Notes: generated by a model not told the origin, from the letters alone. DNA of 16,141 nucleotides from an uncultured Plesiomonas sp. (GCA_947071955.1 CAMTGL010000018.1:1-16141), one strand, 5' to 3'. Counted from the first letter of the stretch, positions 1 to 8,787 are shown. Numbers and translations: made by a program.

Positions 1-1282
1 CATCTGAACAGGTGTCTTCTAAACCGTGGATCATGTCATCGGCATTCGGGGTTGGGACAACAGTTGGTGATTTATATGCCGGTGCATTGCTCTTATTGGG
101 ATCAAACCAAGCGGGATCAAATAAGTGCAGGCCGTAACCCTCTTTGACTTGGCCACGCAATAGTTCAATCAGGCGTTGTTTCGTTTTGACTGGATTGGTG
201 TGTGGAACGGCCATCGCATCTTGTGCGGTATCACGATAACCTAATCCGGTACGCCCACCAACTTCGATAAATGAGGCAAAGCGTGACCATACAACACAGG
301 TTTCAGCTTGATAAAGTGTCCATGTATTTAACATGGTATCAAGGCCTTCATGCGGTGTCTGACACTGGAATTTTTCGACACGTTGTGCCCAATGTTGTTT
401 GATTTCGGCAAATGCGGCATCAACGTTGGCTAAATTGCTGTATTTTTCTTTTAATTGCTGACCGGCTTCCATATCACCGACACCGAGCATATAAACAAAG
501 CGTACTTCTTCACCCGGTTGCAGAGTAAAGGCTTTGTGCAATGAACCACAGTGGTTACCGGTTTTCTCAAAGCTGTTCGAGCAGTATCCGCGCTCTACTG
601 CAATAGGTTTAGACTCCTCACGATATGCACCGAGGAAGTTGTCACGTAGCCCATCAAAGCTGTCTGGGGTAAAGCTAGAGGCAAAGAAGTAATAACCGGT
701 CTCTTTACTCGGGTTATAGAACAGATCATATTCAAGCACGCCAGCATCATAACGTGTGCCTGCTGAATACAGGCTCATTTGATGGTTCTGATTATCAGAG
801 GTGATGTGGCTAAAAGAGAACTCGACAAATGAGAATGCGCTGAGAGTTCGCGGTGTTGTACTGGTATTTTTAAGGGTGATATCCCACAATTCAACGTTGT
901 CATTGACCGGAACAAACAGTGTTTTCTTGGCATCAATACCGTTGTATTGACAAGAAAATTTTGAATAGGAAAGACCATGGCGGCACTCATATTGTGCTTG
1001 TTCTAAGTCTTTACCTACCGGTTGCCATGAAATAGACCAATAATCACCGCTCTGATCATCTCGCAGGTAAACATAGTGACCTGGGCGATCAAATGTTGCA
1101 TTTGGGCGGAATTTGGTCACTCGGTGATACTCGGGTGATTTATAGAAAGAATAACCACCGGCATTGTGAGAAATTACCGTACAGAAATCGTTCACCCCTA
1201 AATAGTTAGTCCACGGCGCAGGCACATCGGGACGGGTGATGACATATTCCCTGTTGTCATTATCAAAGTAACCGTATTTCAT
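1..1282 (-). CDS. chbP: N,N'-diacetylchitobiose phosphorylase (GH94), N-terminal 427 residues, cut by window edge
   Basis: The enzyme cleaves (GlcNAc)2 with phosphate in the cytoplasm, giving GlcNAc-1-phosphate and GlcNAc. Translation begins MKYGYFDNDNREY and stays open to the window edge, so about half of a roughly 800-residue GH94 protein is visible: the N-terminal beta-sandwich domain and the beginning of the helical barrel. The segment VGGRTGLGYRD places Arg344 and Asp351 where, from memory, Arg343 and Asp350 bind sugar in the Vibrio proteolyticus enzyme. The catalytic acid (about residue 492 there) lies outside the window. The last visible residues, HGLEDTCSD, are still in frame, so there is no frameshift. 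An AAAGGA ribosome-binding sequence lies just upstream of the ATG at 1282. The gene starts 36 nt after the GH20 stop and is probably co-transcribed with it. Family assignment is secure; chitobiose rather than cellobiose specificity rests on sequence resemblance and operon context. Confidence 0.95.
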   Translation of the reverse strand, partial: MKYGYFDNDNREYVITRPDVPAPWTNYLGVNDFCTVISHNAGGYSFYKSPEYHRVTKFRPNATFDRPGHYVYLRDDQSGDYWSISWQPVGKDLEQAQYECRHGLSYSKFSCQYNGIDAKKTLFVPVNDNVELWDITLKNTSTTPRTLSAFSFVEFSFSHITSDNQNHQMSLYSAGTRYDAGVLEYDLFYNPSKETGYYFFASSFTPDSFDGLRDNFLGAYREESKPIAVERGYCSNSFEKTGNHCGSLHKAFTLQPGEEVRFVYMLGVGDMEAGQQLKEKYSNLANVDAAFAEIKQHWAQRVEKFQCQTPHEGLDTMLNTWTLYQAETCVVWSRFASFIEVGGRTGLGYRDTAQDAMAVPHTNPVKTKQRLIELLRGQVKEGYGLHLFDPAWFDPNKSNAPAYKSPTVVPTPNADDMIHGLEDTCSD

Positions 1283-1318
1283 GTAAAAACCATCCTTTAA
1301 AGTAACGTTCTCTCACAC

Positions 1319-3268
1319 CTAAAATTGGCGGTAATTAATGCCATGTCTATCGAGCAAAGGCCGATGAGCTTGCAGTCGTTGCAAAAAATCGTGCCAGTTA
1401 CGGATATGTTTTTGACTCCATGCCGCTTCAGACAGAGCCAGTAAACGTGGATAAAGCATGTAGTCGATGCGATTTTGATTATTAATTTGCTCGCACCATA
1501 ATGCAGCTTGAAGGCCTAGTACATGTTCACGTAATGGCGAGTCAGAAGGAAGATCTGACAGAGGCTCATAATGATAAGCTTGTTCCAAATTTAGATTGCC
1601 GGCCCAATCTACTCCCGGTTCAGAGGGGTCTTTACTCTGTGCAAAGTCGAGATAGGTATAAGGTGCTGGTTGCATGATGACGTCATACCCCTGTGTTATA
1701 CATTCAGCGCCTGCGGCTTCGCCTCTCCATGAAAAAATAATGGTTTGTTTGCTGACTTTGTTACCATCGGTGGCCTCTTCCCAGCCCATCATGCGTTTTC
1801 CATGCGCCTTAAGTTGCTGTTCGACGTAACGCAGCAGATGCCCTTGTAACTCTTTGGGAGATTGATAGTTATGTTGTTGCATCATGGCAAGACAGGCTGG
1901 GCTGTCAGTCCACACTCCTTCGGGGACTTCATCAGCACCGATATGGACATACGGCGCTGGAAATAGTGCGCAGACCTCAGCAAATACGGTATCTAAAAAT
2001 GTGTAGGTACTTTGTAGTGCAGGGGAGAGGATATTGTCGTTATAGTATTGAATGCTGCGATACTGTGAGTGGTCTGTTGGATCGCGCAGCAGTTCGGGTA
2101 GCGCTAAAATAGCCGCTCGACAGTGCCCTGGGATATCGATTTCCGGAATAATCATGATGCCACGATCCTGCGCGTAGGCGATGACATCGCGGATTTCAGC
2201 TTGGGTATAAAAACCACCATGGCGAGTGGAAAGCTGTGTATATTGCGGGGCGATGACCTCATCTGGTCCGCGCCATGCACCAACATGGGTTAATTCCGGA
2301 TACGCTTTAATTTCAATCCGCCAGCCTTCATCATCGGTTAAGTGCCAGTGGAAGGTATTAAATTTGTAATAAGCGAGCTGGTTAATTAGACGCTTAATGG
2401 TGCTAATTGTGTGGAAGTGGCGACCGCAATCGAGCATCATTCCACGGTATGCAAAGCGAGGCTTATCATGAATTTCAACAGCGTGAATTGGGTAAACATT
2501 CTGCTTACTGTGCGCTGACATAGCGGGAATGCACTGTAATAAGCTGGCGGTAGCATGGATAAAACCGACAACCGAGTTTGCGCTCAGTGTGATGCCTGAT
2601 GTATCAATAACCAGAGTATAAGCAGCATCAGGCAGGGTAGTATCACGTAGAAAAACGATTTGCCCTTCTGTTTTTTTTGGTAAAGGCAATCCACAGCGTG
2701 CAGAAGCTTCTTCTTGCAACCACTGCATGGCGATTTCAGCGAGTGTGTCAGATTGCCCTATGGCGCTCATCTCACCCAGCATAAATGTAGACTCTCCCCA
2801 TGCACAGTGCTGTGGCACGGGAATAATGCCCTGTTTAGCACTGACTGTTGGCAGAGAGTCACCTAATGGCGCTGCAGCGAGTGCCAGATCAAATACGCCA
2901 ATGTGGATGGGATAACGTATTTTCGTAGTAGCGTTATCATCTCTCTTGTTATCTATTTTGGTCAGTTCCAGATAGGCATCACCAAAACCATCACTGCTGT
3001 AGTGAAGAGGCGCTGTACCCAATTCAAATTCAAAGCTAAATGTTCCACCGGCAGCAAGGGTTGGATTACCGTTGGGAGTAAAGCGACAAAAACTGCCAAT
3101 TTGCTCGATCTTTCCAGACTGCACGGTAGCAGGGTTGATTAAACGGCAAATAGAAAAGCAACAGATCCAATCTGTTATGGGATGTTCTGAGTGATTGAGG
3201 ATAGTGGCCCTAAACCCGCAATAGGGCGGGTTTACGTGAACAGTAGCAAGCTCAAGTTGTAAATTCAT
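1319..3268 (-). CDS. Beta-N-acetylhexosaminidase, GH20, cytoplasmic
   Basis: A 649-residue GH20 enzyme that removes terminal GlcNAc from chitin oligosaccharides by substrate-assisted catalysis. Residues about 1-130 form an N-terminal carbohydrate-binding-like domain, about 140-265 the small alpha/beta GH20b domain, and about 270-640 the catalytic TIM barrel. The catalytic pair is Asp446-Glu447 in HIGADEVPEG. Other active-site features are Arg275 in FAYRGMMLD, Trp514 in FSWRG, Tyr539 in YTYLD, and Trp591/Glu593 near the end. There is no signal peptide, so it should act in the cytoplasm on imported disaccharide, alongside the phosphorylase encoded next. Size and layout match the Vibrio harveyi GlcNAcase of about 642 residues. 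The gene begins 13 nt after the gspK-like stop with a poor Shine-Dalgarno sequence, suggesting translation coupled to the upstream gene. It corresponds in position to VC0613 of V. cholerae. Confidence 0.96.
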   Translation of the reverse strand: MNLQLELATVHVNPPYCGFRATILNHSEHPITDWICCFSICRLINPATVQSGKIEQIGSFCRFTPNGNPTLAAGGTFSFEFELGTAPLHYSSDGFGDAYLELTKIDNKRDDNATTKIRYPIHIGVFDLALAAAPLGDSLPTVSAKQGIIPVPQHCAWGESTFMLGEMSAIGQSDTLAEIAMQWLQEEASARCGLPLPKKTEGQIVFLRDTTLPDAAYTLVIDTSGITLSANSVVGFIHATASLLQCIPAMSAHSKQNVYPIHAVEIHDKPRFAYRGMMLDCGRHFHTISTIKRLINQLAYYKFNTFHWHLTDDEGWRIEIKAYPELTHVGAWRGPDEVIAPQYTQLSTRHGGFYTQAEIRDVIAYAQDRGIMIIPEIDIPGHCRAAILALPELLRDPTDHSQYRSIQYYNDNILSPALQSTYTFLDTVFAEVCALFPAPYVHIGADEVPEGVWTDSPACLAMMQQHNYQSPKELQGHLLRYVEQQLKAHGKRMMGWEEATDGNKVSKQTIIFSWRGEAAGAECITQGYDVIMQPAPYTYLDFAQSKDPSEPGVDWAGNLNLEQAYHYEPLSDLPSDSPLREHVLGLQAALWCEQINNQNRIDYMLYPRLLALSEAAWSQKHIRNWHDFLQRLQAHRPLLDRHGINYRQF

Positions 3269-3281
3269 GATAAATACCGTC

Positions 3282-4172
3282 TTAGTTCGACATAACTGCC
3301 GATTGCGCTAAATGTTGCTGTGCATACAGAATTGCGCCATCAATGGCATCTTGTTTTGGTGTCTGTAAGCGTGCCTGATAGCTTGATTGCAACCACGGTT
3401 GAATGTATTTACCGATGCTGCCCATCAGTGCCACGTTGTCGGCCCCTTTTTTGTGCAGAGCATCGAGTAACATTTCAATATCACGGGCTGTACTGTTAAG
3501 TAGCTGATGGGCCAGATAATCACCTTGTGCGGCAAACTGGAAAATCATTGGTGAGAATGCGGCATAGTCACGTGGCCTAGCCGTTTTTGACCAGCTGACG
3601 ATGCTGTCAATGTCGAGATCAAACTGGCTAAAAATGGCTTCGGCAAGTGTTGAAGCGGCGGTACTTCGCTCAATAGATCGCCGGGCTTGTTGGATACAGG
3701 CTAAACCAAGACGTGCACCACTTCCCTGATCAGAGATGGGGAACTCATGTCCGCCGAGAGTGGTGATTTTGTGGTGTTGATAAATCAATCCACAAGAGCC
3801 GGTTCCGGCAATCAGCACTGCACCATCATTGCCACCCCAAGCACCTAAACAGGCGGCTAGAGCATCGGTAATCAGCACTTGGCGTGCGTATGAGGTTGGC
3901 AGGCGGTTGAAGGTGTCTTGTGCTGATTTGTGTTCCGCACCTGCCAGCGCAAAGCAAACGTGCATACGTTGGTAGTCACGCACGGAGAGTCCAGCTTGCT
4001 GGGTGGCATCGCCAATGGCGTGCTGAACAGATTGCATTGCAATTTCAGCACCCAGAAGAATATTGGCGCTGCCTGCATGGCCTTCGCCCAACGTATTTCC
4101 CTGCTGATCACGGATCCGTGCACGGCAACTGGTACCGCCACCATCTACGCCGACAAACAAAATATCAGACAT
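3282..4172 (-). CDS. gspK: Glucosamine/N-acetylglucosamine kinase, BadF/BadG/BcrA/BcrD ATPase family (GspK-like)
   Basis: A 296-residue amino-sugar kinase of the ASKHA fold. The phosphate-1 loop is GVDGGGTS at residues 8-15, a probable catalytic Asp103 sits in ITDALAA, the phosphate-2 loop is GTGSCG at 123-128, and HEFPISDQGSGARLG (142-156) is a conserved family segment. The family phosphorylates GlcN or GlcNAc with ATP in the cytoplasm. The gene at this position in V. cholerae (VC0614) was described as a glucosamine-specific kinase, hence the symbol. Whether this protein prefers GlcN or GlcNAc cannot be told from sequence. The start overlaps the GH9 stop by 8 nt, and AAGGAG lies 7 nt upstream of the ATG, giving a well-placed start. 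The neighbouring glucosaminidase and hexosaminidase would supply GlcN and GlcNAc respectively, so the kinase plausibly feeds GlcN-6-P or GlcNAc-6-P metabolism. Confidence 0.9.
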   Translation of the reverse strand: MSDILFVGVDGGGTSCRARIRDQQGNTLGEGHAGSANILLGAEIAMQSVQHAIGDATQQAGLSVRDYQRMHVCFALAGAEHKSAQDTFNRLPTSYARQVLITDALAACLGAWGGNDGAVLIAGTGSCGLIYQHHKITTLGGHEFPISDQGSGARLGLACIQQARRSIERSTAASTLAEAIFSQFDLDIDSIVSWSKTARPRDYAAFSPMIFQFAAQGDYLAHQLLNSTARDIEMLLDALHKKGADNVALMGSIGKYIQPWLQSSYQARLQTPKQDAIDGAILYAQQHLAQSAVMSN

Positions 4173-5883
4173 GCGAAGACTCCTTAAACATTACGGTGAT
4201 AGCAAAGAGATACCAGCTTGCATGGGGGAGCCACTGTTCGCCCCAGCGCCAGTTTTGCATGATATCGTCAGCATAAGCGGCAGGTTTAAAATCGAGATCC
4301 GCTTCATCCTCAAACCCTGCAGTGATCCCATTGCAGACGCCCCCTTTGGCACTTGGGTAGGCATCAAGATAGGTTGGGTTGTTGTGGCCAGCCCCCTCTA
4401 ACATGCAGATATCAAAAGGGTTTAATCCTAAAATCCAATCTAATGCATGGGTCGCATAGTGTTTAATTGCATGCGTCAGTTGCGGGTTGCTCTCAGTATT
4501 GAGATAAGGGCGGGCGAGCATAGCCATACAACTTAGTGAGCCTAAACGGGCATTTTCGCCCTGCCACCAATAACCACTTTCATTATCGTGCGGGATAAAA
4601 AAGCTGCTGCGTTTGGCGCTCTGAACCCCTTTTACATATTGGCGCGGGTAACCAAATGGGTTAAAAATTTGCTGTGTTAATGCCAGTTCGCTCTGTATTG
4701 CCTGTTCGATGACCTGTTGTAACTGAACGGTTTGAGCTGGCAATGCGCTGTGCTGTAAATGGTAAGTGAGAGCAATAACCGGTAGACCAGCATCAGAGGC
4801 GTGATAAAACGGCCGCTCACCGAGCTCGTCAGAAGACCAAAAGTGAGATTGAAGGTGATCGCTTTTTTGTCGGGCAGACAAACGCTCGGCCCAGTAATGG
4901 CACTCTTGCTGTATGCGTTGATCGCGTGTTGCTCGGTAGAGTGCGGTGGCTGCCAGTAGTGCACAATACTCATCAATGATGTTCTCTTGCCCATCATCAA
5001 GATAGCGGGTGTTGTATTCACGTAGATGCCAGTATCCGCTCAATGCTGTGCGTAGATAAGTACCCTGATCATACTCTCCGTGTCGTGTCTGCCGTGCGGC
5101 TTCCGCCAGTGCAGCAATTGCTACTCCACCACCTTGGCGGAAACCGGCTTGCCACTGATCTGATTTATGCCCACTTTGTGTTGCATAACTGCAGATGTGG
5201 CGCTGTTCTGGCTGCTTACTCCAGCGATCAAACACTGTCATGTAGAAGTAACCTTCAGGCGCTTGCATTCTGACTAGAAAGTCAGCGCCATACAGGGATT
5301 CATCAAGCATGCGGTGATACAGGTTTTGAATTTTTAAGCGGGTATCATCGGCCAGAATTTCTGCGGCACGAAACATATTCCATGCAACCAGAGGGATCTG
5401 CTGTGGATTCATGTGGTTAGCAAAAGAGAGGTGGCTGAGATACTTACTCACATCACCAGAGGCATCATACCAACCGCCATGCAGATCAACCGGAGCTTTC
5501 TCTGGATGATCAAAGAAAACAGCCTGTTGATCTTGCTGATCATAGCGACCACTGCAACGCTGGGATTTAAAATAGTTCAGCACATCAGACATAGTGTTTT
5601 GTAGATAAAGGCCTTCACCAATCTCAAAAGTGTGTGATCTGAACGTTCCCAGTGACAGGTAAAAATGCCCATTACATTGGTAATCAGAAAAATTGAGGGT
5701 ATAGAAATAGCGATCTTTCCACCCCTGAACTGAGCCTTGCTGTTCAATGGCGACCTGACATACCACAACATTGTCTTCAGCTCGGTGAAGACAGGCTTGC
5801 TGGCCGCGCAGACCAGACGGTGCTTGTAGCACCGCCTGTTTTGCGCCGTGCCGCTCGTAGCCGAGATGGTTTACTAGCAGCAT
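4165..5883 (-). CDS. GH9 family glycoside hydrolase, probable exo-beta-D-glucosaminidase
   Basis: GH9 enzymes are usually endoglucanases, but the homologue in this position in Photobacterium profundum was shown to be an exo-beta-D-glucosaminidase, so cutting GlcN from chitosan oligosaccharides is the likely role. From the chosen start the protein has 572 residues: an N-terminal immunoglobulin-like domain (about 1-90), then the alpha/alpha barrel. The N-terminal catalytic aspartates lie in GGWYDASGD (Asp140 and Asp144 in this numbering). The C-terminal acidic cluster GFEDEADLDF, about residues 523-532, holds the presumed proton donor. No signal peptide is seen, so it acts in the cytoplasm on imported sugars. 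I start at the second ATG (5883): AAGGA at 5890-5894 touches the first ATG (5889) directly but sits 6 nt from the second. The stop overlaps the kinase start by 8 nt. Many databases would label this 'endoglucanase-related' or cellulase, which is probably wrong for function. Confidence 0.9.
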   Translation of the reverse strand: MLLVNHLGYERHGAKQAVLQAPSGLRGQQACLHRAEDNVVVCQVAIEQQGSVQGWKDRYFYTLNFSDYQCNGHFYLSLGTFRSHTFEIGEGLYLQNTMSDVLNYFKSQRCSGRYDQQDQQAVFFDHPEKAPVDLHGGWYDASGDVSKYLSHLSFANHMNPQQIPLVAWNMFRAAEILADDTRLKIQNLYHRMLDESLYGADFLVRMQAPEGYFYMTVFDRWSKQPEQRHICSYATQSGHKSDQWQAGFRQGGGVAIAALAEAARQTRHGEYDQGTYLRTALSGYWHLREYNTRYLDDGQENIIDEYCALLAATALYRATRDQRIQQECHYWAERLSARQKSDHLQSHFWSSDELGERPFYHASDAGLPVIALTYHLQHSALPAQTVQLQQVIEQAIQSELALTQQIFNPFGYPRQYVKGVQSAKRSSFFIPHDNESGYWWQGENARLGSLSCMAMLARPYLNTESNPQLTHAIKHYATHALDWILGLNPFDICMLEGAGHNNPTYLDAYPSAKGGVCNGITAGFEDEADLDFKPAAYADDIMQNWRWGEQWLPHASWYLFAITVMFKESSHV

Positions 5884-5889
5884 GGACAT

Positions 5890-5894
5890 TCCTT
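5890..5894 (-). promoter_or_regulatory. Ribosome-binding site that decides the GH9 start
   Basis: AAGGA reads 5894 to 5890 and overlaps the last bases of the upstream ATPase stop codon (5893-5895). It abuts the ATG at 5889 with no spacer but lies 6 nt before the in-frame ATG at 5883, so the downstream start is favoured. The difference is only two residues (Met-Ser). Confidence 0.65.
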
Positions 5895-6879
5895 ATGCGA
5901 AAAGGTGGCAACGAACAAAGTGGTTACTGCCAAGCTGAGTAATCCCCGGCAATGCATCGGTGCATTTTGCGGTTGCATGGGTACAACGTGCAGCAAATGG
6001 GCAGCCGATACTGTCAGGTGTCCAAAGTGGTATCTCACCTTTCTCACCTTCGAGTTGAGCATGAATACTCTTGCTTGGATCGGGAACCGCAGAGATGAGC
6101 AACCGAGTATAGGGGTGCTGAGGGTGATGGATCACCTCTTCGGTATCACCCCATTCAACCATATGGCCAACATACATAACGGCGATATCTTCTGCCAAAT
6201 AGCGGGCAGTGGCGATATCGTGGGTGATGTACATCATGGCCATCTGATTTTCATGTTTCATCTCTTCGAGCAGGTTTAAAACACCGGCACGGATAGAAAC
6301 ATCAAGCATCGACGTTGGCTCATCAGCCAAGACGACATCCGCTTCCACAGCCAAATTACGGGCGATATTCACCCGCTGGCGTTGGCCACCGGAAAGCTGG
6401 TGGGGGTATTTCTCGGCGGTCGCTTTTGCTGGCACTAACCCAACTTGTTCAAGCAGTTGGTATACACGCTCACGGCACTCTTTCTCGCCATGTACTTTTT
6501 TATGCAATAGCAGAGGGCGGGCAATATGGTGATAAATATTGTGTGTCGGATTAAGAGATCCAAACGGATCTTGCCATACCATTTGAATGCCTGCGCGGTA
6601 CTCAAGCATTTCAGAGCGTGATTTAATCTCTTTAATATCACGCCCTTTATAGGTAATTTTACCGGCGGTTTGGGTATACATTTTTGAAATAATACGGGCG
6701 GTTGTACTTTTACCTGACCCCGATTCACCCACTACAGCCAGCGCACGGCCACGATATAATTTAAATGACACATCATTGAGCGCACGCATCATCGGTTTTG
6801 CCAGTGCGTGGCTATTAATCGGGAAGTCTTTGACTATCCCTTTTCCTTCAATAATTGGTAGATCAACAATATTGGTCAT
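5893..6879 (-). CDS. Oligosaccharide ABC transporter ATP-binding protein, DppF/OppF-like
   Basis: A 328-residue cytoplasmic ATPase, one of two that power uptake of chitin oligosaccharides through the adjacent permeases. Visible motifs are Walker A GESGSGKST (51-59), Q-loop Gln103 in VWQDPFGS, signature LSGGQ (162-166), Walker B VVLADEP (182-188) and switch His220. The C-terminal oligopeptide-transporter region has four cysteines spaced C293-x5-C299-x6-C306-x17-C324, the pattern linked to a [4Fe-4S] cluster in some Opp/Dpp ATPases. Although such proteins are normally annotated as dipeptide transporters, the operon of chitin enzymes and the binding protein point to (GlcNAc)n transport, as for VC0616 of V. 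cholerae. The gene starts 11 nt after the other ATPase, with AAGGAG about 7 nt upstream of the ATG, and its stop overlaps the GH9 ribosome-binding site. Confidence 0.94.
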   Translation of the reverse strand: MTNIVDLPIIEGKGIVKDFPINSHALAKPMMRALNDVSFKLYRGRALAVVGESGSGKSTTARIISKMYTQTAGKITYKGRDIKEIKSRSEMLEYRAGIQMVWQDPFGSLNPTHNIYHHIARPLLLHKKVHGEKECRERVYQLLEQVGLVPAKATAEKYPHQLSGGQRQRVNIARNLAVEADVVLADEPTSMLDVSIRAGVLNLLEEMKHENQMAMMYITHDIATARYLAEDIAVMYVGHMVEWGDTEEVIHHPQHPYTRLLISAVPDPSKSIHAQLEGEKGEIPLWTPDSIGCPFAARCTHATAKCTDALPGITQLGSNHFVRCHLFA

Positions 6880-6890
6880 GGCTTAACTCC

Positions 6891-7883
6891 TTATCCGATA
6901 ACCAGCTTCTGTTCTGCCTGCTGGGTAAACAGATGGCAGTTAGTAAAGCGCTGTGATTCAACTTCATGCAGTTTGGTGTACTCGGTAAAGCACTGCGAGG
7001 TTGCTTTCGGGCAACGAGCTTGGAAGCGACAACCTACCGGGATCTCCAGCATGTTGAGCGGATTTCCGGGAATTCCCGCCAGTTTGGTTTTCGGCCCAAA
7101 CATTGGTGGGAACGAGCTGGCCAGCCCTTCGGTATAAGGGTGATACGGTGAAGTCAAAATGGCTTTTGATGGCGCTACTTCTGCCAATTCACCGGCATAC
7201 ATGATGCCGATACGGTCAGTGAATTCGACCATTAAGCTCAAGTCATGGGTGATGAACAAAATAGAGAAGCCGAACTCCTCTTTCAGTGCATAGATCTTTT
7301 GCAGGATCTCGCGCTGCACAACCACATCGAGTGCGGTGGTGGGTTCATCCATAATGATCAGTTTAGGGTTGAGTGCCAGTGCGATGGCAATGACCAAACG
7401 CTGACGCATCCCCCCTGAAAACTGGTGCGGATAGTCATTGAGGCGACTTGGATGGATATCCACAATTTCCAGCAGACCTTCAGCACGGCGTACAGCTTGC
7501 TGACGGGTCATATTGGTATGTGCCATCAGCACATCACAAAATTGCTCTTCGAGTGTCAGTACCGGATTGAGCGCATTCATGGCACTTTGGAAGACCATGC
7601 TGATATTGCTCCAGCGAAATTTAGCCATTTCATTTTCGCTGAATGTCAGAATATCGCGGCCATCAAACAGGATCTGGCCACCGGTGATGAATGCAGGTGG
7701 CTTATGCAGGCGCATCGCAGAGAAGGCAACGGTACTTTTACCGCAACCAGACTCGCCGGCCAGACCAAAAATCTCACCTTTTTTGATGTCGAAACTGACG
7801 TTATTCACGGCACGGATATCACCAGCATCAGTGATGTAGTCGACACAGAGGTTACGGACCTCTAACTGAATATCCTGACTCAT
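6891..7883 (-). CDS. Oligosaccharide ABC transporter ATP-binding protein, DppD/OppD-like
   Basis: A 330-residue ATPase that pairs with the DppF-like protein encoded next. Walker A is GESGCGKST (43-51), Q-loop Gln99 lies in MVFQSAMN, the signature is FSGGM (155-159; Phe and Met variants usual for this subfamily), Walker B is LIIMDEP (175-181), and the switch histidine is His213. The C-terminal extension holds C285-x5-C291-x6-C298-x17-C316, the same four-cysteine spacing as in its partner. ATG (7883) overlaps the permease stop as ATGA, so the two are translationally coupled, and a GGAGGG sequence lies a few bases upstream. Its substrate role as a chitin-oligosaccharide importer is inferred from the operon; by sequence alone it would be called a di/oligopeptide transporter ATPase. 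Confidence 0.94.
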   Translation of the reverse strand: MSQDIQLEVRNLCVDYITDAGDIRAVNNVSFDIKKGEIFGLAGESGCGKSTVAFSAMRLHKPPAFITGGQILFDGRDILTFSENEMAKFRWSNISMVFQSAMNALNPVLTLEEQFCDVLMAHTNMTRQQAVRRAEGLLEIVDIHPSRLNDYPHQFSGGMRQRLVIAIALALNPKLIIMDEPTTALDVVVQREILQKIYALKEEFGFSILFITHDLSLMVEFTDRIGIMYAGELAEVAPSKAILTSPYHPYTEGLASSFPPMFGPKTKLAGIPGNPLNMLEIPVGCRFQARCPKATSQCFTEYTKLHEVESQRFTNCHLFTQQAEQKLVIG

Positions 7884-8785
7884 GCGGTTCCCTCCGGCTG
7901 TTGTTTTTTATTCGTTATTGATTTCCAGCGCTGCATACCTTTGTGTGAACGCAGTTGTGGGTTGGCAATCTCATCGACAGCAAAGTTCAGCAGAGCAAGG
8001 CCGACAACCAAAATCATCAGTGCTACACAAGGTGCGATAACTTCCCACCATGCCCCCACCAAGATAGAGGATGAGGTTTGTACGTTGTAGAGCATGATGC
8101 CCCAGCTCACGACGTTGGGATCGCCTAAGCCCAGATACTCAAGTGTTGCTTCAGTCATGATGGCGTACATCACCGAGCCTATAAACGATGCACCAATGAT
8201 TGACATCAGGTTCGGCAGGATCTCGACTAAAATGATCCGCCAAGAGGGTTCACCCAGCAGTTCGGCTGCTTTAACAAACTCTTTTTCCCGCAATGACATC
8301 GTTTGTGCTCTAACAACCCTTGCTCCCCACGCCCATGACGTGAGGCCGATAATGAGCGTGATGACTAAGGGGCTCGCTTGACCAATAAATGCCGCCAGTA
8401 CAAACAGTAGCGGGAGTTGTGGGATAACCAACATGACATTCATGAAAAAGGTTAGAACTTCATCAATTTTGCCACCAAAGTAACCGGCAGTGACGCCCAT
8501 CGCGACCGCTAAAGTACAGACAATAATGCCAGCACCAAAACCAACAGCCAGTGAGATGCGCCCGCCATGGATCACTTGACTCATCACATCACGGCCCATA
8601 CGGGTTGTCCCCATGACATGCTCTGCACTCGGTGCCTCATGTGGGCGGCCAACTCGTTTATCAGGCACATGGGTGGTGACCATTGAGGCTGACAGTGCTA
8701 GTAAAATAAAGGCAACAATAATGCCTGAACCCACTAACGCCTTAGGGTTCCCGAGCAGAATTTTGACAAAACTAGGCATACGCAT
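7880..8785 (-). CDS. Oligosaccharide ABC transporter permease, DppC/OppC-like
   Basis: A 301-residue inner-membrane permease. After a short cytoplasmic N-terminus a hydrophobic span covers about residues 18-36. The typical DppC segment containing HVMGTTRMGRDV follows (56-67), then several further membrane spans at about 80-100, 112-134, 138-154, 190-215 and 245-270. The cytoplasmic EAA-type loop that contacts the ATPases is at about 169-192 (EFVKAAELLGEPSWR). It forms the channel with the DppB-like subunit encoded just upstream, from which it is separated by only 2 nt. Its Shine-Dalgarno GGGAGGG lies inside the end of that gene, 8 nt before the ATG at 8785; a second in-frame ATG two codons later is too far from it to be preferred. 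The stop overlaps the next ATPase start by 4 nt. Confidence 0.93.
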   Translation of the reverse strand: MRMPSFVKILLGNPKALVGSGIIVAFILLALSASMVTTHVPDKRVGRPHEAPSAEHVMGTTRMGRDVMSQVIHGGRISLAVGFGAGIIVCTLAVAMGVTAGYFGGKIDEVLTFFMNVMLVIPQLPLLFVLAAFIGQASPLVITLIIGLTSWAWGARVVRAQTMSLREKEFVKAAELLGEPSWRIILVEILPNLMSIIGASFIGSVMYAIMTEATLEYLGLGDPNVVSWGIMLYNVQTSSSILVGAWWEVIAPCVALMILVVGLALLNFAVDEIANPQLRSHKGMQRWKSITNKKQQPEGTA

Positions 8786-8787
8786 GA

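Noticed and set aside
4171..6554. Several plus-strand ORFs of 60-124 codons opposite the GH9 and ATPase genes
   Set aside because: Antisense to genes with intact catalytic motifs; compositions look like reverse-complement shadows, and none has a ribosome-binding site plus a recognisable domain.
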